Of a DNA stretch of 64,000 nucleotides, positions 8,361 through 16,599 are shown in pieces. Below the pieces are notes generated by a model. It did no database searches, was not told the origin of the DNA, and was given only the letters and a program-made list of their open reading frames with translations. The stretch covers positions 56,245 to 120,244 of the forward strand of contig CAYGJD010000005.1 in the NCBI GenBank assembly GCA_964350315.1, in the 5' to 3' direction. Made by a program: the position numbers and the translations under genes. The stretch's first letter is position 1; each line of letters opens with the position of its first letter. This DNA is from JAJZEO01 sp964350315. GTDB lineage: Bacteria; Chlamydiota; Chlamydiia; Chlamydiales; 2-12-FULL-49-11.

Positions 8361-8434
8361 GCGGTTATAGCTCAGTTGGTTAGAGCGCAACACTGATAAT
8401 GTTGAGGTCCCAAGTTCAAATCTTGGTAACCGCA
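8361..8434 (+). tRNA. tRNA-Ile (anticodon GAT)
   Basis: A 74-base cloverleaf with a perfect acceptor stem GCGGTTA/TAACCGC, D stem GCTC/GAGC, anticodon stem CAACA/TGTTG with loop CTGATAA (anticodon GAT at 8395-8397) and T stem CCAAG/CTTGG. Discriminator A is present and CCA is not encoded. It decodes AUC/AUU. It pairs with tRNA-Ala, the same pair that sits in the 16S-23S spacer of many bacteria; no rRNA is seen here. Confidence 0.96.
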
Positions 8435-8482
8435 CATCTGCACTTCATTAAGAAAAATCCAGACAAAAAGAATTTTTTTAAT

Positions 8483-8511
8483 TGTGAAATTTCTATAGAA
8501 GAGATTTCGCA
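8483..8511. other. Hairpin between tRNA-Ile and the convergent CHLPS gene
   Basis: TGTGAAAT and ATTTCGCA pair over 8 bases (one G-T) around an inner palindrome TTCTATAGAA. It lies 10 bases past the stop of the minus-strand gene, where terminators are expected. It lacks a T-run directly after the stem on either strand, so its role is uncertain. Confidence 0.3.
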
Positions 8512-8521
8512 CAAGTATCTG

Positions 8522-9928
8522 CTATTGTGGGTTTAGCCAACTACGGATGAGCTCTGGGAATGCATCAGGAACGTCTCCCATGTGAGCATTGAGTCTTTTC
8601 ATAAACCGCTCTTTAGTGGAGCCACTTGTGTCTTCGTAGTGGTAAAATAGTGTTGGTGGAGTTAATTCAGGGGATTGTTTTTGGAATTTTGCATATAAAG
8701 AGGCGTCTTGAATTTCGATTACTGCATCCTGTTTACTCACGCAGATGAATGTTTGTTTCCCGTTTTCTTGTATCTTTTTGACATTGTCAAATGAGTTGAG
8801 TTTCCCAAATACAAAGTTGGTTAACCAAGCGAAGACATGTCGGATAATAGGCGCCCAAAGAAAAGCTTGTGCTGCTTTACTAAGAGAAGAAAACGATCTA
8901 TCGCTGCAAATAGCCATATCCGTTTGGGTAGAGGCAGCGCCTCCTCCTAAAGAATAACCATAGTTCAAAACTTGATCTTTTGAATAGCCCATATCCAGTA
9001 AATGTTTTACTGCTGCAGTAGCATCTTCTGCGAGCATTTTTGCGCTTGTTGTAACTTCTTGTGGAGAAGTTGGGTCATTTAAGTCTTTTCTCCCAGATCG
9101 AACAACACCGCGATAGTTAAATGCAAGAACGTTAGCTCCAGTCATCTTTGATAAATTGATAATAGAATTGTGCCAAGTCTCCCAGCTTGTGCCTCTTCCT
9201 GGGTAATAGATAATCCATTTTTGTTCTTCTAGTGGTCTTTTTTGCATTGAGTATGGTCGAACTGAGAATCCATCAAGTTTAGACTCACTTCCTGCAATGT
9301 TAATTGTCTCAAAGCGAAGAGAGGCTGATTTATTTAGATTTCTTTGAATTCTTCTACTAATTTCTATGTGGTCTAGAGACTGATGATCTTCATCGGAAAG
9401 TTCAATTGAGTCAAGATTTACTTCGTTACCAAATTGAATAGGCTGGTTTGAGGGGGGGAGCTGAATGTCAAATCTAGTGGAATCTTTTTTCCGAATAGAT
9501 TCCACTGCTCTTGTTTCAAGATCAACTGCTGAGGTTTCTACTTGTTCAAATAAACTCTTTTCTACATAGGTTAGGCTTTCAAGTTGTTCCCGATATTTTT
9601 CTGCTCTATTTAAGTCTATGCCCGCAGATCCTACAACAAAATAGGTGGCAAAATAAGTTTTAAAATTCATTCCATGAATAAGGGCTTGTGCAAGAAAATG
9701 AATTACCATCACTAGTAAAAGAAAAGGTGTTGATAAGGCAAATAGGGGAGCTAGAACCCAATCTCTAAAGAAGCCCGCTCTTGTGATGTAGTTTGAGTCT
9801 GAGATGTCTGTTTTGACTCCCTGGGCAAAAAATTCTGTGGCTGGTCTGAATGTGTTTATAGGAGTGAAAAAACTGTCTGGAGGAAAGGGGGTGTCAATAA
9901 ATAATTTTGGTTGATTATGTAACTCCAT
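8522..9928 (-). CDS. CHLPS-family alpha/beta hydrolase
   Basis: A 468-residue protein of the chlamydia-typical CHLPS/DUF818 (PF05677) family. A hydrophobic segment lies at about 56-90. The C-terminal hydrolase domain has an oxyanion region YYPGRGTSWETW (241-252), a nucleophile elbow GYSLGG (324-329, Ser326) and later KQDAV and NAHMGD blocks that can supply the Asp and His. The substrate is unknown; a lipid or peptide ester is plausible. Family members occur in several copies in chlamydial genomes. ATG 9928 was chosen over an in-frame TTG at 9970, although neither has a clear ribosome binding site. Convergent with the tRNA unit and divergent from the 201-residue secreted protein. Confidence 0.85.
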   Translation of the reverse strand: MELHNQPKLFIDTPFPPDSFFTPINTFRPATEFFAQGVKTDISDSNYITRAGFFRDWVLAPLFALSTPFLLLVMVIHFLAQALIHGMNFKTYFATYFVVGSAGIDLNRAEKYREQLESLTYVEKSLFEQVETSAVDLETRAVESIRKKDSTRFDIQLPPSNQPIQFGNEVNLDSIELSDEDHQSLDHIEISRRIQRNLNKSASLRFETINIAGSESKLDGFSVRPYSMQKRPLEEQKWIIYYPGRGTSWETWHNSIINLSKMTGANVLAFNYRGVVRSGRKDLNDPTSPQEVTTSAKMLAEDATAAVKHLLDMGYSKDQVLNYGYSLGGGAASTQTDMAICSDRSFSSLSKAAQAFLWAPIIRHVFAWLTNFVFGKLNSFDNVKKIQENGKQTFICVSKQDAVIEIQDASLYAKFQKQSPELTPPTLFYHYEDTSGSTKERFMKRLNAHMGDVPDAFPELIRSWLNPQ

Positions 9929-10002
9929 AAATTCTGAACTTTTGTAAGTTAATTTATAATATGTTAACAAAAATCAAACTATTTTTCATTATTTAAAATA
10001 AG

Positions 10003-10031
10003 TTATTAACAAAAAAGAGCAGTTTTATTAT
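10003..10031 (+). promoter_or_regulatory. Promoter of the 201-residue secreted protein
   Basis: TTATTA (10003-10008), 17 bases, TATTAT (10026-10031), followed by ribosome binding site GGAGAGG (10048-10054) four bases before the ATG at 10059. The -35 is weak. Confidence 0.35.
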
Positions 10032-10058
10032 ATGCCAAGATAAAGATGGAGAGGTCTC

Positions 10059-10664
10059 ATGTCGAAAAAAATTAAAATACTGTTTATAACTCCGTTTTTC
10101 CTTCTGTTTGCAACAACCTCTTGTATTTTGTTTGCAAAACTTGATAAAGAACATAGACAACAGCTTGCATTTGATTCGAAAAAAGAAGAGTTGATTGCTT
10201 TAAAGGGGCTTGATGACATGTCAAAAGAAGGAATACGTGATGTGATGAATAAGTTAGCCCACTCATCAAGTTTTAGTCTTTCCTGGAATCGAAAGTTTGG
10301 TCATAGCCTTAAATCAGTTTCTGCAGATAAAGTTGCAGGCTTTGATCTAATGGCTTTTATTCTACTCGATAGTGACCTTGAAAAAGAGTTGTTTCTTGTG
10401 AAAAATCAAAAAAAGCAATACGGTCATCTCTTACGTTTACTTAGTGACGGTCTTACAAAAGAATATGAATCTGTACATTTTTTTGATCGTGCTAGAAAAT
10501 TTGCAAATTCCATAGGGTTAGAGGAAGAATTAGTTTTGAAAGTTTTGAAAGAAGGAATAGAGTCTCTTAAGTTTGATGGCGATCTTTCTTGTATAGAAGC
10601 TTTGGTTGATGTTCTTTCAGAAGAAAGACAAGCGAAATCACAATTTTCTTATTCACTTCTTTAG
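10059..10664 (+). CDS. Small secreted or membrane-anchored protein, unknown function
   Basis: A 201-residue protein that I do not recognise. The N-terminus MSKKIK is followed by a hydrophobic run to about residue 25, so it carries a signal peptide or anchor. The TTSC at the end of the run is a poor lipobox, so lipoprotein processing is doubtful. The mature part is charged and helical, without cysteine pairs or catalytic motifs. A strong GGAGAGG ribosome binding site fixes the start. An 8-bp hairpin (CTTTTCTA/TAGAAAAG, 10665-10685) stands directly after the stop but has no U-tract. Likely lineage-specific; the neighbouring CHLPS and PAP2 genes suggest an envelope setting only by proximity. Confidence 0.65.
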   Translation: MSKKIKILFITPFFLLFATTSCILFAKLDKEHRQQLAFDSKKEELIALKGLDDMSKEGIRDVMNKLAHSSSFSLSWNRKFGHSLKSVSADKVAGFDLMAFILLDSDLEKELFLVKNQKKQYGHLLRLLSDGLTKEYESVHFFDRARKFANSIGLEEELVLKVLKEGIESLKFDGDLSCIEALVDVLSEERQAKSQFSYSLL

Positions 10665-10842
10665 CTTTTCTAAACTGTAGAAAAGAAATGGGAGATCTTT
10701 GATATCTGATATTTCTATTTAATTTCGCAAGTTGAATTAAATGGTCATTGTGGGTCTTTTGCTTTCTGTAAAGTCCTTGATATTTTTGCTTTTAGTATAC
10801 TTATATTTTGCTTTTTTATTAAAATTTTGCTATAAAAGTTGA

Positions 10843-11508
10843 ATGTTTTTGAAATATGCAATTGTATTCTGTCTTTTATTCAATTCTGGTTCTCTCTATT
10901 CTTTTGAGGAATCTATTGATTACTTAAAAATTAGTACCATTGCAGCGAATACTTTGCCAATCTTGGGGTTTGCGGCAATTTTGATTAAGAGTGATTTTGT
11001 AAATCATAGGCATGAAACTCCACTGATTCTTAACGGAAGAGAAATAGGTGTAGGGTATCTTACAAAGCGGGATGCCGAGCATCTAGGTACATCTTTGTTG
11101 GGTTTATGGTGTTCATTTGCGCATATTAATTTGTATAAGGAGCATGTGAAGCAAAGAAGACCTGCTTTTGGAAGAGAAAGAAAAGTTTTTGTTCTGCCTG
11201 ATATAGTAGATCCAAGGGAATTTAACTCTGGGGCACTATATAACTCGTTCCCATCAAGTCATGCTACGGCAATGTTTTTTGGCGCTTCAACGATCCATAA
11301 GGAGTTTGGATTCAAAGTTGCCTCTCCATTTTATCTTGTTAGTGCTATATGCTCTGGTATGCGTGTTTATAGAGACAGGCATTATATTCATGATGTGATA
11401 GCTGGTGCAATGTTAGGTTCTAAACTTGCTTTAAGTAGAGATTTTGTAAACTTTATTCCAACATTAATGAACAATGATGGAGCGGTGACTGTCAATTTTA
11501 AATACTAA
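10843..11508 (+). CDS. PAP2-family phosphatase with signal peptide
   Basis: A 221-residue membrane phosphatase of the PAP2/lipid phosphate phosphatase family. The three catalytic blocks are complete: K99-x6-R106-P107, PSSH at 137-140 and R174-x5-H180-x3-D184. The histidines carry out phosphoryl transfer. The first 20 residues look like a cleavable signal sequence ending in LYS. Few long membrane helices are evident compared with typical PAP2 enzymes, so it may act at the outer face of the inner membrane or at the outer membrane. Substrates could be undecaprenyl diphosphate, lipid A or phosphatidate; the sequence does not decide. Stands alone on the plus strand and converges with a DMT transporter. 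Confidence 0.85.
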   Translation: MFLKYAIVFCLLFNSGSLYSFEESIDYLKISTIAANTLPILGFAAILIKSDFVNHRHETPLILNGREIGVGYLTKRDAEHLGTSLLGLWCSFAHINLYKEHVKQRRPAFGRERKVFVLPDIVDPREFNSGALYNSFPSSHATAMFFGASTIHKEFGFKVASPFYLVSAICSGMRVYRDRHYIHDVIAGAMLGSKLALSRDFVNFIPTLMNNDGAVTVNFKY

Positions 11509-11517
11509 AGAGTTTAT

Positions 11518-12435
11518 TTAGACGTCTTCGATGTAACCTTGTTTAGTTTCTTCTCTATAAACGATAAAGAGTCCAACTATGACGATAGCTGTTGAGAAGA
11601 ATATAGAGGTCGTTGGTGTTTCTCCCAGGAGAATCCATGCGTGTATGGAGGCAAAAACAGGGGAGAGAAGGCCGAATAGTGAGAGGAAGGTAGCCGTATA
11701 TTTTTTGAGGAGAAATCCATAAAGGTTGTAACAAAAGATGTTTGATATTAGCGTAAGTATGCCAATAAGAATTAGCAGTTTTGACAATGATCCTGTTTCA
11801 ATCGGAAGGGGATTCCAAGAGTCGATATAAAACGAGGTAATCAGGGCAAGAAGGCCTCCGATCAACATGCTGAATCCATTTGCAACGAGTGGGGAGACTT
11901 CATCTTTTACAATCATCCGAAGGATAATCCAACCGTAAACAGAGAATAATACGGCAAAAAGCATTGCGATTTCCGGCCAGGAAAATCCTAGCATGCAATG
12001 TAGGTTTAATTCTCCAACGTCTTTACTTAAGAAGGTTGGGATAAATCCAAGAAAACCGACGCTCAAGCCAACGCCTTTCATAAAGGTCATTTTTTCTTTA
12101 AAATGTATGTAGGAAAGAAAAGCTGTAAGGAAGGGTGAAAAGCTGTAGAGAAAACAAGTTTTAGCGGCAGAGATCTTAGATAAGCTCCAGAATTCAAGTA
12201 TGTTTGTAAGAAATATATTGAAAAATCCAAGAACAAAAAGTGCAATAATGACCTGTTTCGTGAGTTTGGGCATTTTCTTTCTGATTAAGGTGTAGCCGAT
12301 GAGTAAAATTGCAGCAAAGAGCATTCTGATCGAGGTCAAAAAGACAGGAGGTGCGTAAGCTACCATCATTTTTCCAATAGGAAAAGCAAGGCTCCACACA
12401 AAAAACAAGATAAATATAGAAAAAATGTTTGTCAT
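11518..12435 (-). CDS. EamA/DMT-family transporter
   Basis: A 305-residue inner-membrane carrier of the drug/metabolite transporter superfamily, with ten hydrophobic helices and two EamA halves. The first starts at the N-terminus with SIFILFFVWSLAFPIGKM; the second covers the C-terminal half and ends with HAWILLGETPTT and a helix. Chlamydiae use DMT carriers to take up host metabolites (one exchanges S-adenosylmethionine), but the substrate here is not predictable. It converges with the PAP2 gene with only 9 bases between stops and is divergent from the C39-like peptidase gene. Confidence 0.85.
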   Translation of the reverse strand: MTNIFSIFILFFVWSLAFPIGKMMVAYAPPVFLTSIRMLFAAILLIGYTLIRKKMPKLTKQVIIALFVLGFFNIFLTNILEFWSLSKISAAKTCFLYSFSPFLTAFLSYIHFKEKMTFMKGVGLSVGFLGFIPTFLSKDVGELNLHCMLGFSWPEIAMLFAVLFSVYGWIILRMIVKDEVSPLVANGFSMLIGGLLALITSFYIDSWNPLPIETGSLSKLLILIGILTLISNIFCYNLYGFLLKKYTATFLSLFGLLSPVFASIHAWILLGETPTTSIFFSTAIVIVGLFIVYREETKQGYIEDV

Positions 12436-12542
12436 AGGGTGTTGATTTTACCAGTATGAGGCATAAAATTCATTAGTTTTTATAAAGGATAAATATAAAT
12501 GAATCTTGATATTTTTAAAAGCCCGAAGAAATTAAATAATAA

Positions 12543-12571
12543 TTGTTATTTTTTAATTACGATCGTATGAT
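12543..12571 (+). promoter_or_regulatory. Promoter of the C39-like peptidase gene
   Basis: TTGTTA (12543-12548), a 17-base spacer and TATGAT (12566-12571). The predicted start near 12579 leaves a leader of about 25 bases before ATG 12604, with GGGG (12596-12599) as ribosome binding site. Confidence 0.5.
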
Positions 12572-12603
12572 TAGCCTGTTCAATATTTATAGTGTGGGGT
12601 TGT

Positions 12604-13698
12604 ATGTCGGTTTTTTTAGAGAAGTCTGAATATAATATTTCAAATTCTTTGTTATGGGGGAATTTTTCAGCTCATTCAAAAAAAATGTTTGATAGGTCTA
12701 GGGGAGATCGAATAATTCATTTTTTTATAGCTGCTTTAGAGATTTTGCCAGTCATTGGCCAAATTACTTCTCTCTTTGAAACGGCTTTGGCTTTTCTTTT
12801 CTTGGACAATGGTGTATCGAATAGATCAAGTTCTCTTACTGAAAAAAAAGTAAAATTATCAATAAAGGATAATCTGGTTATGCCTGATAAAGCTCTTCTT
12901 CTAAAAGAGGAGCCAGATGTTTTTGTTGATCGAATGAGAATGAAACTGCATAAAGATGTGACTGATGAGGAAATAAGAGGTTTCCTTGAAGAATTGATTC
13001 AATATTTAAAACCTGCTTCCTCTTTTAATAGATCTTACCCAGAATTTCAGGGTCATGACACCTTTTCGATCGGTATATTTGATATGTTTTCTGGTTTAGA
13101 TCGACCAATAGAAATAAAAATCATGCGCTTCTTATACCAAAAAATAGAACAATTGAGAGAATCTAGCGTAATTATGAGTTCGCACGGTTGTGGGTTATCC
13201 TATAAAGATAGTGAAATTTTTGGGGTTGTTCCGCTCGAAGGTTTGAATGATGAAGAAGACACTTTATATAGAGGCAAAACACCTGAAGGGAAGTTTGTTG
13301 TTTCTCAGAATGGAGTTAGAGGGTGTGTTGCAGGGTGTGCTAGCATGATTGTTAGTGATGCATTAGGTCGATACGTGAGACCTGACGCTATGAATTTGGG
13401 AGATTCAGATAACATACGCAAAATAGTACAAAAAAATGGTCTTCAACATGCGACAACTGCAGTAGAAAATTTTAATCAACTGAAGAAGGCTCTTATACAA
13501 AATGGTTCAGCATGCATTGGTGTTAAAACTGTTGGAGGGCATGAGGTCGTTATTGATAAAGTATTAGATGGTGATCGTGTTCAAATCCGAGATCCTTATC
13601 ACGGATGGTGTGTAGTCGTGGAAAAAGAAGCATTTATTAAAAGTATTCGTTCATTTCCACTTAATCTTCTGCAAGTCTCAGAACAAGAGTTAAATTGA
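12604..13698 (+). CDS. Putative secreted C39-like (papain-fold) cysteine peptidase with membrane helix
   Basis: A 364-residue protein not matching a named family I know. Residues about 37-67 (HFFIAALEILPVIGQITSLF) form a hydrophobic segment of a type seen near the start of many chlamydial proteins. The C-terminal third reads as a C39-type peptidase: Gln235-x5-Cys241 followed by VAGCASM, then GGHEVV with His313, then IRDPYHG with Asp330. Order, spacing and flanks (Q-x5-C, GH-x-VV, DP-x-x-G) fit bacteriocin-processing and related papain-fold enzymes. There is no ABC transporter partner, which argues against bacteriocin maturation and for an effector or envelope protease. ATG 12604 is preferred over GTG 12592 because of the promoter and GGGG upstream. 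Function is inferred. Confidence 0.7.
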   Translation: MSVFLEKSEYNISNSLLWGNFSAHSKKMFDRSRGDRIIHFFIAALEILPVIGQITSLFETALAFLFLDNGVSNRSSSLTEKKVKLSIKDNLVMPDKALLLKEEPDVFVDRMRMKLHKDVTDEEIRGFLEELIQYLKPASSFNRSYPEFQGHDTFSIGIFDMFSGLDRPIEIKIMRFLYQKIEQLRESSVIMSSHGCGLSYKDSEIFGVVPLEGLNDEEDTLYRGKTPEGKFVVSQNGVRGCVAGCASMIVSDALGRYVRPDAMNLGDSDNIRKIVQKNGLQHATTAVENFNQLKKALIQNGSACIGVKTVGGHEVVIDKVLDGDRVQIRDPYHGWCVVVEKEAFIKSIRSFPLNLLQVSEQELN

Positions 13699-13711
13699 AA
13701 AGCAGCTGTTT

Positions 13712-14833
13712 TTAGATTTCATCATTTAAAATCTTTTCTCGGGTCTTTGTCATTGTGCGTATCATAAATGAAAGGTTATGAATCGATGCTAGTGTTAGCG
13801 CTGTAAGTTCTTTTGCTTTGAAGAGGTGGTGGATGTAGGCGCGTGTGTAGTGTTGACAAGTAGGGCAAGGGCAATGTTCTTCTACGGGAGCGTAATCATC
13901 GTAGTAAATGCCACGAGTGATTTTCATAGGACCTTCGTCTGTAAGCAATGTTCCGTGTCTTGCGGCTTTTGTTGGATAGGATGAGTCAAAAGTGTCAATT
14001 CCAAGAGGAACGCAAGCTTCCAAAGAGGGAAGGTCTGCAATACCAAGCAGGTGATTTGGTTTATCTTCTGGGAGGTGGGGAAGAGTCTTTTTCAACATTG
14101 TGTACATTTGCTCTTTTGTTTTACCCATGCTGCCACCAATTGCATACCCATCAAAAGGTTGTTTTGAAAGAGTTTTGCAACTCTCTTCACGCATGTCTGC
14201 GTCAACGCCGCCATGAATTACGGCATACATTGCTTGATCGTTTCGATTTTCAAGGTGTTTCTCAAGAGACCTGATTTCCCATCTATGCGTTCTATCAAGA
14301 GATTTTCTGAGCTCTTTTGGGTCGATGTGATAGGGAGGAAGTTCATCTAGGGGGATAATGATGTCAGAGCCAAAGTCTTTTTGGGCTTGGACTGAGGATT
14401 CAGGAGTGAGCAGAATTTTTTGTCCATCTCTGTACGAGCGAAAAAGAACGCCCTCTTCAGTGATTTTAAGAACACCACCGTCGGTTTTTCTTTGTCCGCT
14501 ACTTTTTAATTCATTTGCAACACCGCCGTAAGCAAGACTAAAAACTTGGAAACCGCCAGAGTCTGTAATAATTGGTGTTTTTCGACCTGTAAATTTGTGA
14601 ATTCCACCAGCCTTTTTGATCACTTTTGGTCCGGGTTGGAGGAGCAAGTGGTAGGTGTTACAAAACATGAGCTCTAGCCCAATTTTATGGGCGACTTCAT
14701 TGTCGATCGATTTTAGAGTGCCGTTAGTTCCAACTGCAACAAAACCTGGCGTGTGTATTACGCCATGAGGAGTCGTGATTTTTCCCACTCGTGCGTTTGA
14801 TTTTTTTGACTTATGAATCACTTCAAACTTCAT
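13712..14833 (-). CDS. tgt: Queuine tRNA-ribosyltransferase
   Basis: tRNA-guanine transglycosylase, 373 residues. It exchanges guanine at position 34 of GUN-anticodon tRNAs for queuine or a precursor. DSGGFQVFSL (91-100) holds the general-base Asp91, GIDTFDSSYPTKAARHG carries the nucleophilic Asp, and CPCPTC with a later His is the structural zinc site. It is the last gene of a six-gene minus-strand operon, and its ATG overlaps the stop of the yhhQ-like gene by 11 bases. The tight link to a queuine-type transporter suggests that the enzyme is fed by scavenged base rather than by de novo preQ1 synthesis. Converges with the C39-like peptidase gene. Confidence 0.96.
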   Translation of the reverse strand: MKFEVIHKSKKSNARVGKITTPHGVIHTPGFVAVGTNGTLKSIDNEVAHKIGLELMFCNTYHLLLQPGPKVIKKAGGIHKFTGRKTPIITDSGGFQVFSLAYGGVANELKSSGQRKTDGGVLKITEEGVLFRSYRDGQKILLTPESSVQAQKDFGSDIIIPLDELPPYHIDPKELRKSLDRTHRWEIRSLEKHLENRNDQAMYAVIHGGVDADMREESCKTLSKQPFDGYAIGGSMGKTKEQMYTMLKKTLPHLPEDKPNHLLGIADLPSLEACVPLGIDTFDSSYPTKAARHGTLLTDEGPMKITRGIYYDDYAPVEEHCPCPTCQHYTRAYIHHLFKAKELTALTLASIHNLSFMIRTMTKTREKILNDEI

Positions 14834-15485
14834 GGGGGGCCGTTTTCTTTTTCTTAATTAGTAGAGTTATTGATGAGAGGGAGAGAAGAGTGATCATTTT
14901 AATGAAATAGCTGAATACGATGATAGTTAAAACAGAATGCACTATTCCATAAAGTGCTGTGAAAGAAAAAAGGAGGGTGTCAATTGCTTGAGAAATGGAA
15001 AGAGAGCAAATCATGCTCAATGTTAAAGAGAGTTTTTTTCTGAAGCGGGTAAACATTGCAAGATCGATGCGTTGGGAGAGATAAAAGCAAAGAATAGAAG
15101 AGATAAAGATTCGAGGAGAGGGGGTGAGGATGTTTTTGTAGCTTTCATGGGCAGTGTCAAAGGATGAGGGCGTATAGACAAGCTGGATGATTGCCATAAA
15201 GACAAAAAATCCCAGGACAAACATATTCGCATTTGCAAGCTTTGTTGCTTCTTCCTTTGAAGTCATTTCACTATATAAATTTAGACACAGCAGTGAGCCA
15301 ACGATGTAGGCGTCAGTAGTTGTTACGGGGAGTCCAAAAAGAAGAATCTGTTTTGTTACAAAAAGATTAGCAAGTGCTACCTGCATGAAGATAAGCCCCA
15401 TTAAAGCGGTTTTCCCAACACGCATGGCAGCAAGAGTTGCCAATATTAATATTGCAATGTGACTAAAAAAAACAACTTCATTCAT
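14823..15485 (-). CDS. yhhQ: YhhQ-type (VUT family) queuosine precursor transporter
   Basis: A 220-residue protein with six or seven membrane helices and the VUT family features: ANLFVTKQILLFGLPVTTTDA at about residues 38-58, then the NLYSEMTSKEEA block after the next helix and SLSISQAIDTLLF in the C-terminal half. YhhQ proteins import queuine or its precursors, and chlamydial members have been reported to serve queuine salvage. Coupling here is tight: the start overlaps the glutaredoxin stop by 8 bases and the end overlaps tgt by 11 bases. This is direct genomic support for a salvage pair with Tgt. The lysine-rich C-terminus is cytoplasmic. Confidence 0.88.
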   Translation of the reverse strand: MNEVVFFSHIAILILATLAAMRVGKTALMGLIFMQVALANLFVTKQILLFGLPVTTTDAYIVGSLLCLNLYSEMTSKEEATKLANANMFVLGFFVFMAIIQLVYTPSSFDTAHESYKNILTPSPRIFISSILCFYLSQRIDLAMFTRFRKKLSLTLSMICSLSISQAIDTLLFSFTALYGIVHSVLTIIVFSYFIKMITLLSLSSITLLIKKKKTAPHEV

Positions 15486-15828
15486 TGATGATCTTTTCTA
15501 GTTCACCTGACTCAAACATTTGTGTGACGATATCACAACCACCAATGAATGTACCATTCACGTAGAGTTGTGGCAAAGTTGGCCAGTCAGAATATTCTTT
15601 AATCGCATCTCTTAGAACTTCGTCATCGAGAACGTTTCTTGTTTCAAAATCACAATCAAGTTCATGTAGGATTTCAACGACTCTTCCTGAAAATCCACAA
15701 AGAGGCATTGTCTTTGTCCCTTTCATATAGAGTAAAACTGCTGTGTTTTGTACATCGTCGTCTATAGTTTTTAGAGTCTCTTTATAGAGGGTTTTGTACC
15801 CAATATCTTCATCTGTGTTATTTGTCAT
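15478..15828 (-). CDS. grxD: Monothiol glutaredoxin (Grx4 type)
   Basis: A 116-residue CGFS glutaredoxin. The active motif CGFS is at 44-47, preceded by Lys36 in YMKGT. WPTLPQLYVNG (82-92) and GGCDI (97-101) bind glutathione. Such proteins hold and deliver [2Fe-2S] clusters and form heterodimers with BolA, which is the gene directly upstream. The start at 15828 overlaps the bolA stop by 11 bases and has GGGAG 11 bases upstream; a longer frame from 15849 would lack this. It lies in the middle of the six-gene operon, between bolA and yhhQ. Confidence 0.93.
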   Translation of the reverse strand: MTNNTDEDIGYKTLYKETLKTIDDDVQNTAVLLYMKGTKTMPLCGFSGRVVEILHELDCDFETRNVLDDEVLRDAIKEYSDWPTLPQLYVNGTFIGGCDIVTQMFESGELEKIINE

Positions 15829-16066
15829 GACGCCAGGTCTCCCATTCATCAGGTGTAAACGTTTTTAATGCAAGTGCGTGTAAGCCTTCTTTAAATTTTT
15901 GTTTAAGACTATTCATTACAAGTCTGTGTCTTTCAAGAAGGGATAATTTTATAAATTTTTCTGAAACAACGATGGCTTCTAAGTGAACACCATCTCTCCT
16001 AGGGTCAAGTATTTCGACGTGGCAAGGGCCAATCGTATTTACAATTTGATTTTTAAGATTTTCCAT
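15818..16066 (-). CDS. bolA: BolA-family protein
   Basis: An 82-residue BolA/IbaG-type protein with the family core HVEILDPRRDGVHLEAIVVSE at about residues 16-36 and the helix-turn block LLERHRLVMNSLKQKF; the conserved His of HRLV is present. BolA proteins partner with CGFS glutaredoxins to handle [2Fe-2S] clusters and may sense or traffic iron. The gene is directly followed by grxD with an 11-base overlap, which supports a real complex. It begins 17 bases after the thioesterase stop in the same operon. Confidence 0.92.
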   Translation of the reverse strand: MENLKNQIVNTIGPCHVEILDPRRDGVHLEAIVVSEKFIKLSLLERHRLVMNSLKQKFKEGLHALALKTFTPDEWETWRHDK

Positions 16067-16083
16067 GGAGTCAGTATAGGATA

Positions 16084-16599
16084 TTACTGATCTTTTGAGA
16101 AGGATTTTCGAAATTCTTCGTGCTCTTTTGCGGCCAAGATTCGTCTTTCTCTTCGTAAATTGGCTTCTGCATAACGTTTTTTTTCAATATTTGTTTCAGG
16201 ACAAACAGGTGGAACAGGGGTTGATTTCCCTTCATTATCAACGGCAACAAATGTGAAGTAGGCCGATAGAATGTGGGTTCTTTGACCTGAGCCTGGGTGC
16301 TCAGCAACAACGCGCAATCCAATTTCCATTGAGGATTTCCAAGATCTGTTAATCTTTGATTGAAAAATAAGGTTGTCGCCTTTTTTTGCAGGGGCAAGAA
16401 AATGGACGGCATCAACTGAGACAGTCACACAAGCTTTGCCGCTATGACGTTCCGCAACAACGACAGCTATTCTGTCTAAAAGAGACAGAACACATCCTCC
16501 AAAGACAGTATCTTGTGAGTTGAGATCATTGGGGAAGATCTTATATGTATGATCTTCAACAGCAGAGGATGAGGGTGTTTTTCCGTTTTCTGGTTTCAT
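16084..16599 (-). CDS. yciA: Acyl-CoA thioesterase (YciA-like hot-dog fold)
   Basis: A 171-residue acyl-CoA hydrolase. The core has NDLNSQDTVFGGCVLSLLDR at about residues 24-43, with the conserved Asn/Asp of the hot-dog active site, and VSVDAVHFLAPAKKGD, typical of YciA and cytosolic acyl-CoA hydrolases. It cleaves acyl-CoA to free acid and CoA. The C-terminal 50 residues are a charged helical tail. It is second in the operon after purU (19-base gap). A 6-bp inverted repeat at 16600-16619 covers its ribosome binding region, which could hold translation down. Confidence 0.9.
   Translation of the reverse strand: MKPENGKTPSSSAVEDHTYKIFPNDLNSQDTVFGGCVLSLLDRIAVVVAERHSGKACVTVSVDAVHFLAPAKKGDNLIFQSKINRSWKSSMEIGLRVVAEHPGSGQRTHILSAYFTFVAVDNEGKSTPVPPVCPETNIEKKRYAEANLRRERRILAAKEHEEFRKSFSKDQ

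Noticed and set aside
8198..8383. Short open frame across the tRNA-Ala gene
   Set aside because: It runs through an intact tRNA and the hairpins, so it is a chance frame.
8483..8511. Hairpin as terminator of the CHLPS gene or tRNA unit
   Set aside because: No uridine run follows on either strand, so I list it as an unexplained hairpin only.
10665..10685. Hairpin right after the 201-residue gene as terminator
   Set aside because: The 8-bp stem has no T-run after it on the plus strand. I keep it only as a note in that gene's entry.
12592..13698. GTG 12592 as start of the C39-like gene
   Set aside because: The predicted transcript start near 12579 leaves too short a leader, and GGGG at 12596-12599 fits ATG 12604 instead.
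12604..13698. The C39-like protein as a ChlaDub-type deubiquitinase
   Set aside because: That family has the order His-Asp-Cys. Here the order is Cys-His-Asp.
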